DNA of 64,000 nucleotides, taken from positions 5,952,001 to 6,016,000 of the forward strand of contig NZ_CP134609.1 in the NCBI RefSeq assembly GCF_031844705.1, in the 5' to 3' direction. Under the pieces are notes generated by a model. That model saw only the letters and a list, made by a program, of their open reading frames with translations. It was not told where the DNA came from and made no database searches. Of the stretch, positions 61,124 to 64,000 are shown in pieces. Origin of the DNA: Streptomyces sp. ITFR-16. GTDB taxonomy: Bacteria; Actinomycetota; Actinomycetes; Streptomycetales; Streptomycetaceae. The position numbers and the translations under genes were made by a program. The stretch's first letter is position 1, and the number at the start of each line of letters is the position of its first letter.

Positions 61124-62041
61124 ATGGCCCTTGGCACACCTTCCACCAGGACAGATCACGCGCGCACCGTGCGTGAGATGCTCGCGACCGGCAAGACCTC
61201 GTACTCGTTCGAGTTCTGGGCGCCCAAGACCGAAAAGGGCGAACGGAACCTCTGGAACGCGCTGCGCCGGGTCGAGGCGGTCCGGCCGAGCTTCGTCTCC
61301 GTGACCTACGGGGCCGGTGGTTCCACCCGGTCCGGGACGGTGAAGGCCACCCAGGACATCGCCGCCGAGTCCACCCTCACCCCGGTCGCGCACCTCACGG
61401 CGGTCAACCACTCCGTCGCCGAACTGCGCAACATGGTCGGGCAGTACGCGGACGCCGGCATCCGGAACATCCTCGCCGTGCGCGGCGACCCGCCGGGCGA
61501 CCCGATGGGCCCGTGGGTCGAGCACCCGGAAGGAGTGCGGTACGCGGCCGATCTCGTCCGGCTGATCAAGGAGGCCGGGGATTTCTGCGTCGGCGTCGCG
61601 GCCTTTCCCGAGCGGCACCCCCGCTCCACCGACTGGGACACCGACATCCGGCATTTCGTGGACAAGTGCCGCGCCGGTGCGGACTATGCGATCACGCAGA
61701 TGTTCTTCACGCCCGGGGATTATCTGCGGATGCGTGACCGGGTGGTCGCTGCGGGTTGCGAAACGCCGATCATTCCGGAAGTCATGCCGCTCACGAGCGT
61801 CCGGCAATTGGAGCGGTTCGCGCAGCTCAGCAACGCGACCGTGCCCGCCGAGCTGAAAGAACGCATCCTCGCCGCCAAGGACGATCCCGCCGCTGTACGC
61901 TCCATTGGCATCGACTTCGCAACGCGGTTCTGCGCGGAGCTGCTTTCCGAGGGTGTGCCCGGACTGCACTTCATCACGTTGAACAACTCGACTGCGACGC
62001 TCGAGATCTACGAGAATCTCGGACTGCACAAGCAGTCGTGA
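61124..62041 (+). CDS. metF: Methylenetetrahydrofolate reductase
   Basis: The 305-residue flavoenzyme makes 5-methyltetrahydrofolate for methionine synthesis. Motifs are SFEFWAPKTEKGE (catalytic Glu), SVTYGAGGSTR, HLTAVNHS, LAVRGDPPGD, GADYAITQMFF and IIPEVMPLTS. No SAM riboswitch precedes it, unlike the aminotransferase gene at 20.7 kb. Confidence 0.95.
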   Translation: MALGTPSTRTDHARTVREMLATGKTSYSFEFWAPKTEKGERNLWNALRRVEAVRPSFVSVTYGAGGSTRSGTVKATQDIAAESTLTPVAHLTAVNHSVAELRNMVGQYADAGIRNILAVRGDPPGDPMGPWVEHPEGVRYAADLVRLIKEAGDFCVGVAAFPERHPRSTDWDTDIRHFVDKCRAGADYAITQMFFTPGDYLRMRDRVVAAGCETPIIPEVMPLTSVRQLERFAQLSNATVPAELKERILAAKDDPAAVRSIGIDFATRFCAELLSEGVPGLHFITLNNSTATLEIYENLGLHKQS

Positions 62042-62091
62042 CCGGCCGTACCCGCCACGATCCGGGGCGGTGGCCGTAGAAGGGGGCGGGC

Positions 62092-63081
62092 ATGGGCTGG
62101 ACGGTCCTCTACATCGCGTTCGGCATCGTTGCGCTGTGGCTGCTCGGTGAGGTGCTGCTCCAGTACAAGGCGCGGCTGCGCTGGCGCCTGCTCGCCTTCA
62201 CCGGCTTCCTCGGTGTCGTCCTCGGCGTCCTGATGCCGTCCGTGCCCGTCATCGCCCTCGGCGCGGTCGCCTTCGCGACCGGTCAGACCTACGTCACGCT
62301 CTCGTTCCGCCGGGGCTTCTCGACCGGCTGGGCCATAGGGGGCAGCCCCGGCGCGAGCCGCCGGCGGCGCGGGGGCGGCGAGCGCGAGCCCGCGCTGCGG
62401 GTCTCGGACCTGGAGATGGAGTCCGGCACCGACGCACCGCCCGCCCCCGGCTCCGCCCCGCGGGACGGGGCCGCCGCGGTCTACGAGCCGGAGCCCCTGC
62501 CGGACGACACCGGGCAGTACGGCGTCTACACCGATCCGCTGCCGCGCCGCGAGACCCACCAGGAACCCCAGCAGCCCCAGGGCAGCCCGCAGTACGCCGC
62601 GTACGACCCCTACGCCGACTACCCGGGCCATCAGACGCAGGGGCAGGACGCCTACCCCGGCCAGGACACGTACCCCGGGCAGGACACCTACGCGGCCCAG
62701 GACGGCTACGCGGGCCAGGACACCTATTCCGGCCAGGGCACCTACGCCGGAGCGGGCCAGTACGACTACGGCACGGACCAGCAGCAGTACGCCGCCTACT
62801 CCGACCCGTACATCGGCACCACCGCGGGCACCCCGCAGTACGGCACGTACGACGCCTACGGGAACTACGACAGCCAGGGCGCCGGACAGCAGTACACCGA
62901 CCCCGCCGACCCCTACGGCGCGCAGTCCCGGACCTACGGCTCCGAGACCCCGCCCGGCGGTGTGTGGGTGCCGCAGCAGCGCGAGGGCGAGCAGTACCCC
63001 CCGCCCCCGGAGCAGCCCGCCCAGCCGGCCCCGTACCCGAACGGCTACGACCCCGGCTACAACGACCAGTACCGCTACTGA
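62092..63081 (+). CDS. Membrane protein with long Tyr/Gln/Asp-rich repeat tail
   Basis: The 329-residue protein has three hydrophobic stretches at about 2-20, 32-48 and 50-66, a basic stop sequence (RRRRGGG), and then a cytoplasmic or exposed tail of over 200 residues rich in Tyr, Gln, Gly and Pro. The tail has near-repeats of GQDTYPGQDTYAAQDGYAG (about residues 182-222) and many PQYGTYDAYG-like units. No enzyme domain is visible. It follows metF by 50 bp. The tail is probably disordered and multivalent. Confidence 0.82.
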   Translation: MGWTVLYIAFGIVALWLLGEVLLQYKARLRWRLLAFTGFLGVVLGVLMPSVPVIALGAVAFATGQTYVTLSFRRGFSTGWAIGGSPGASRRRRGGGEREPALRVSDLEMESGTDAPPAPGSAPRDGAAAVYEPEPLPDDTGQYGVYTDPLPRRETHQEPQQPQGSPQYAAYDPYADYPGHQTQGQDAYPGQDTYPGQDTYAAQDGYAGQDTYSGQGTYAGAGQYDYGTDQQQYAAYSDPYIGTTAGTPQYGTYDAYGNYDSQGAGQQYTDPADPYGAQSRTYGSETPPGGVWVPQQREGEQYPPPPEQPAQPAPYPNGYDPGYNDQYRY

Positions 63082-63115
63082 CGCCCGGGGCCGGGCCGCC
63101 CGGGCCCCGCCGCCG

Positions 63116-64000
63116 TCACTGCGACCCGCGGAAGCCGTCCCCCTCGACGACGATCCCCGCGACCAGCGCCCCGGACATGCCCGCATGGGCCGGCCCGCCG
63201 CCCGGGTGCGACCAGCCGCCCGCCAGCAGCAGCCCCGGCAGCCGGGTGCGGTTGCCCGCGTGGAGATGACCGCCCCCGGCACCCGCCAGCGCGGGCGGGG
63301 GAACGGCGCCGCCGGGCGCACCGGTGTCCGCCGCGGTCTCCGCGGGCGTCCGCACCTCCATGTCCAGCACCCGCTCCCGCAGTCCGGGCACCGCCGCGCC
63401 CGCGCTGTCGATCAGCGTGTCCGCGAACCGCGCGCGCAGCGCCGGGTCCGTCCAGTCCACCGGGCCGTGCGGGGCGACCGTCGCCATCAGGGTCACGGCC
63501 TCGTGCGCCTCGTCGGGGCGGGTCGAGGGATCGTCGGGGCGCAGCACCGTCACCGTGGGGTGCCCGGCGGCCCTGCCCCCGAACACCGCCGCGCTCTCGG
63601 CCGCCCCGTCGGCCGGGTGCACCAGCGTCCGGTGCACGGCGTCGGCCGGCCGCCCGCCGCGCAGCGAGAGCAGCACCAGGAACCGGCCGGACCCGCCGCC
63701 GTCCGCGCGCGGCTGCGCCGTCACCTCGCCGTCCTGCCAGAGCTCCTGACCGGACACCAGCTCCGGAGCCGGCCGGGCGCCCAGCACCACGTGCGCGGCC
63801 TCCGCGACCGTCCCGTCCGCCAGCTCGACGCCTGCTGCCCGGCCGTCCTTCTCCACGACCCGGGCCACCTCGGCGCCGAAGACGAACTCCACCTTCCGGG
63901 CCAGGCACCGCTCGTACACCGCCTGCGCCAGCGCCCGCATCCCGCCCATGACGTACCAGCTGCCGAACGTCTCCTCCATGTACGGCAGCAGGGCCGCGCC
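63116..64000 (-). CDS. Phytoene-dehydrogenase-like FAD oxidoreductase (N-terminus beyond window)
   Basis: About 294 C-terminal residues are visible. MGGMRALAQAVYERC is the typical middle motif of CrtI-like enzymes, and LLLAGGWSHPGGGPAHAGMSG is the C-terminal FAD-binding signature. The N-terminal Rossmann motif lies outside the window. The open frame continues past the internal ATG at 63979, so the gene is partial. The substrate may be a carotenoid or another lipid; no other carotenoid gene is visible. Confidence 0.85.
   Translation of the reverse strand, partial: GAALLPYMEETFGSWYVMGGMRALAQAVYERCLARKVEFVFGAEVARVVEKDGRAAGVELADGTVAEAAHVVLGARPAPELVSGQELWQDGEVTAQPRADGGGSGRFLVLLSLRGGRPADAVHRTLVHPADGAAESAAVFGGRAAGHPTVTVLRPDDPSTRPDEAHEAVTLMATVAPHGPVDWTDPALRARFADTLIDSAGAAVPGLRERVLDMEVRTPAETAADTGAPGGAVPPPALAGAGGGHLHAGNRTRLPGLLLAGGWSHPGGGPAHAGMSGALVAGIVVEGDGFRGSQ

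Noticed and set aside
62626..62760. Short direct repeats as a CRISPR or satellite
   Set aside because: They are in-frame codon repeats of a Tyr/Gln-rich protein tail.

Overview
This window comes from a Streptomyces or very close high-GC actinomycete chromosome. The GC content is very high and third positions are almost all G or C. GTG and TTG starts are common. It carries the actinobacterial cytochrome bcc-aa3 oxidase genes (ctaCDF, then ctaE-qcrCAB), the MacRS-type two-component pair, a SAM-IV riboswitch, a class II DAHP synthase and DmdR/IdeR-type iron control. It looks like the conserved chromosome core, not a mobile island: I found no tRNA, rRNA, insertion sequence, prophage, CRISPR array or replication origin.

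Layout. 1-3271 (minus): a two-gene unit of an LCAT-like lipase and a caspase-STAND ATPase that runs off the left edge; this is the most conflict- or cell-death-like locus. 3390-9609: NAD and sulfur/Fe-S genes (nadA, an ErpA-like carrier, a PfkB-family kinase, an IscS-TusA fusion). 9891-19179: the terminal respiratory chain in two operons, with an L,D-transpeptidase and a small receiver-like protein between them. 19316-22174: trpD and a SAM-IV-controlled class V aminotransferase. 22243-31385: a stand-alone Lrp sensor domain with a rhomboid protease, a zinc ribbon and an NYN RNase, two tandem NlpC/P60 hydrolases (the first behind a c-di-AMP riboswitch), a zinc-protease lipoprotein and two glycosyltransferases. 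31438-45048: lipid and sugar metabolism (fadD, plsC, glkA, a PfkA with pyrophosphate-type signature, a D-2-hydroxyacid dehydrogenase), an ArsA-like ATPase and macS-macR. 45061-51508: aromatic amino-acid genes (a TrpE-TrpG fusion behind a Trp-codon attenuator, and class II DAHP synthase) flanking a large secreted amidase. 51678-64000: iron storage (bfd, bfr with an iron box), endonuclease IV, a PASTA kinase, thiamine genes (thiO-thiS-thiG with a TPP riboswitch, thiE), a ferredoxin-reductase-like flavoprotein, an Rv2175c-like protein, metF, a Tyr-rich repeat protein and a partial phytoene-dehydrogenase-like enzyme.

How the parts fit. ErpA, IscS-TusA, qcr, bfd and nadA all make or use Fe-S clusters or iron. 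Regulation is unusually readable: three riboswitches (SAM-IV, c-di-AMP, TPP), one ribosome-mediated attenuator, an iron box, a triple palindrome array at nadA, and at least eight genes with a TANNNT box 6-7 nt before the start codon, the pattern of leaderless mRNAs. Convergent genes are separated by very strong stem-loops, one of them a 56-bp perfect palindrome.
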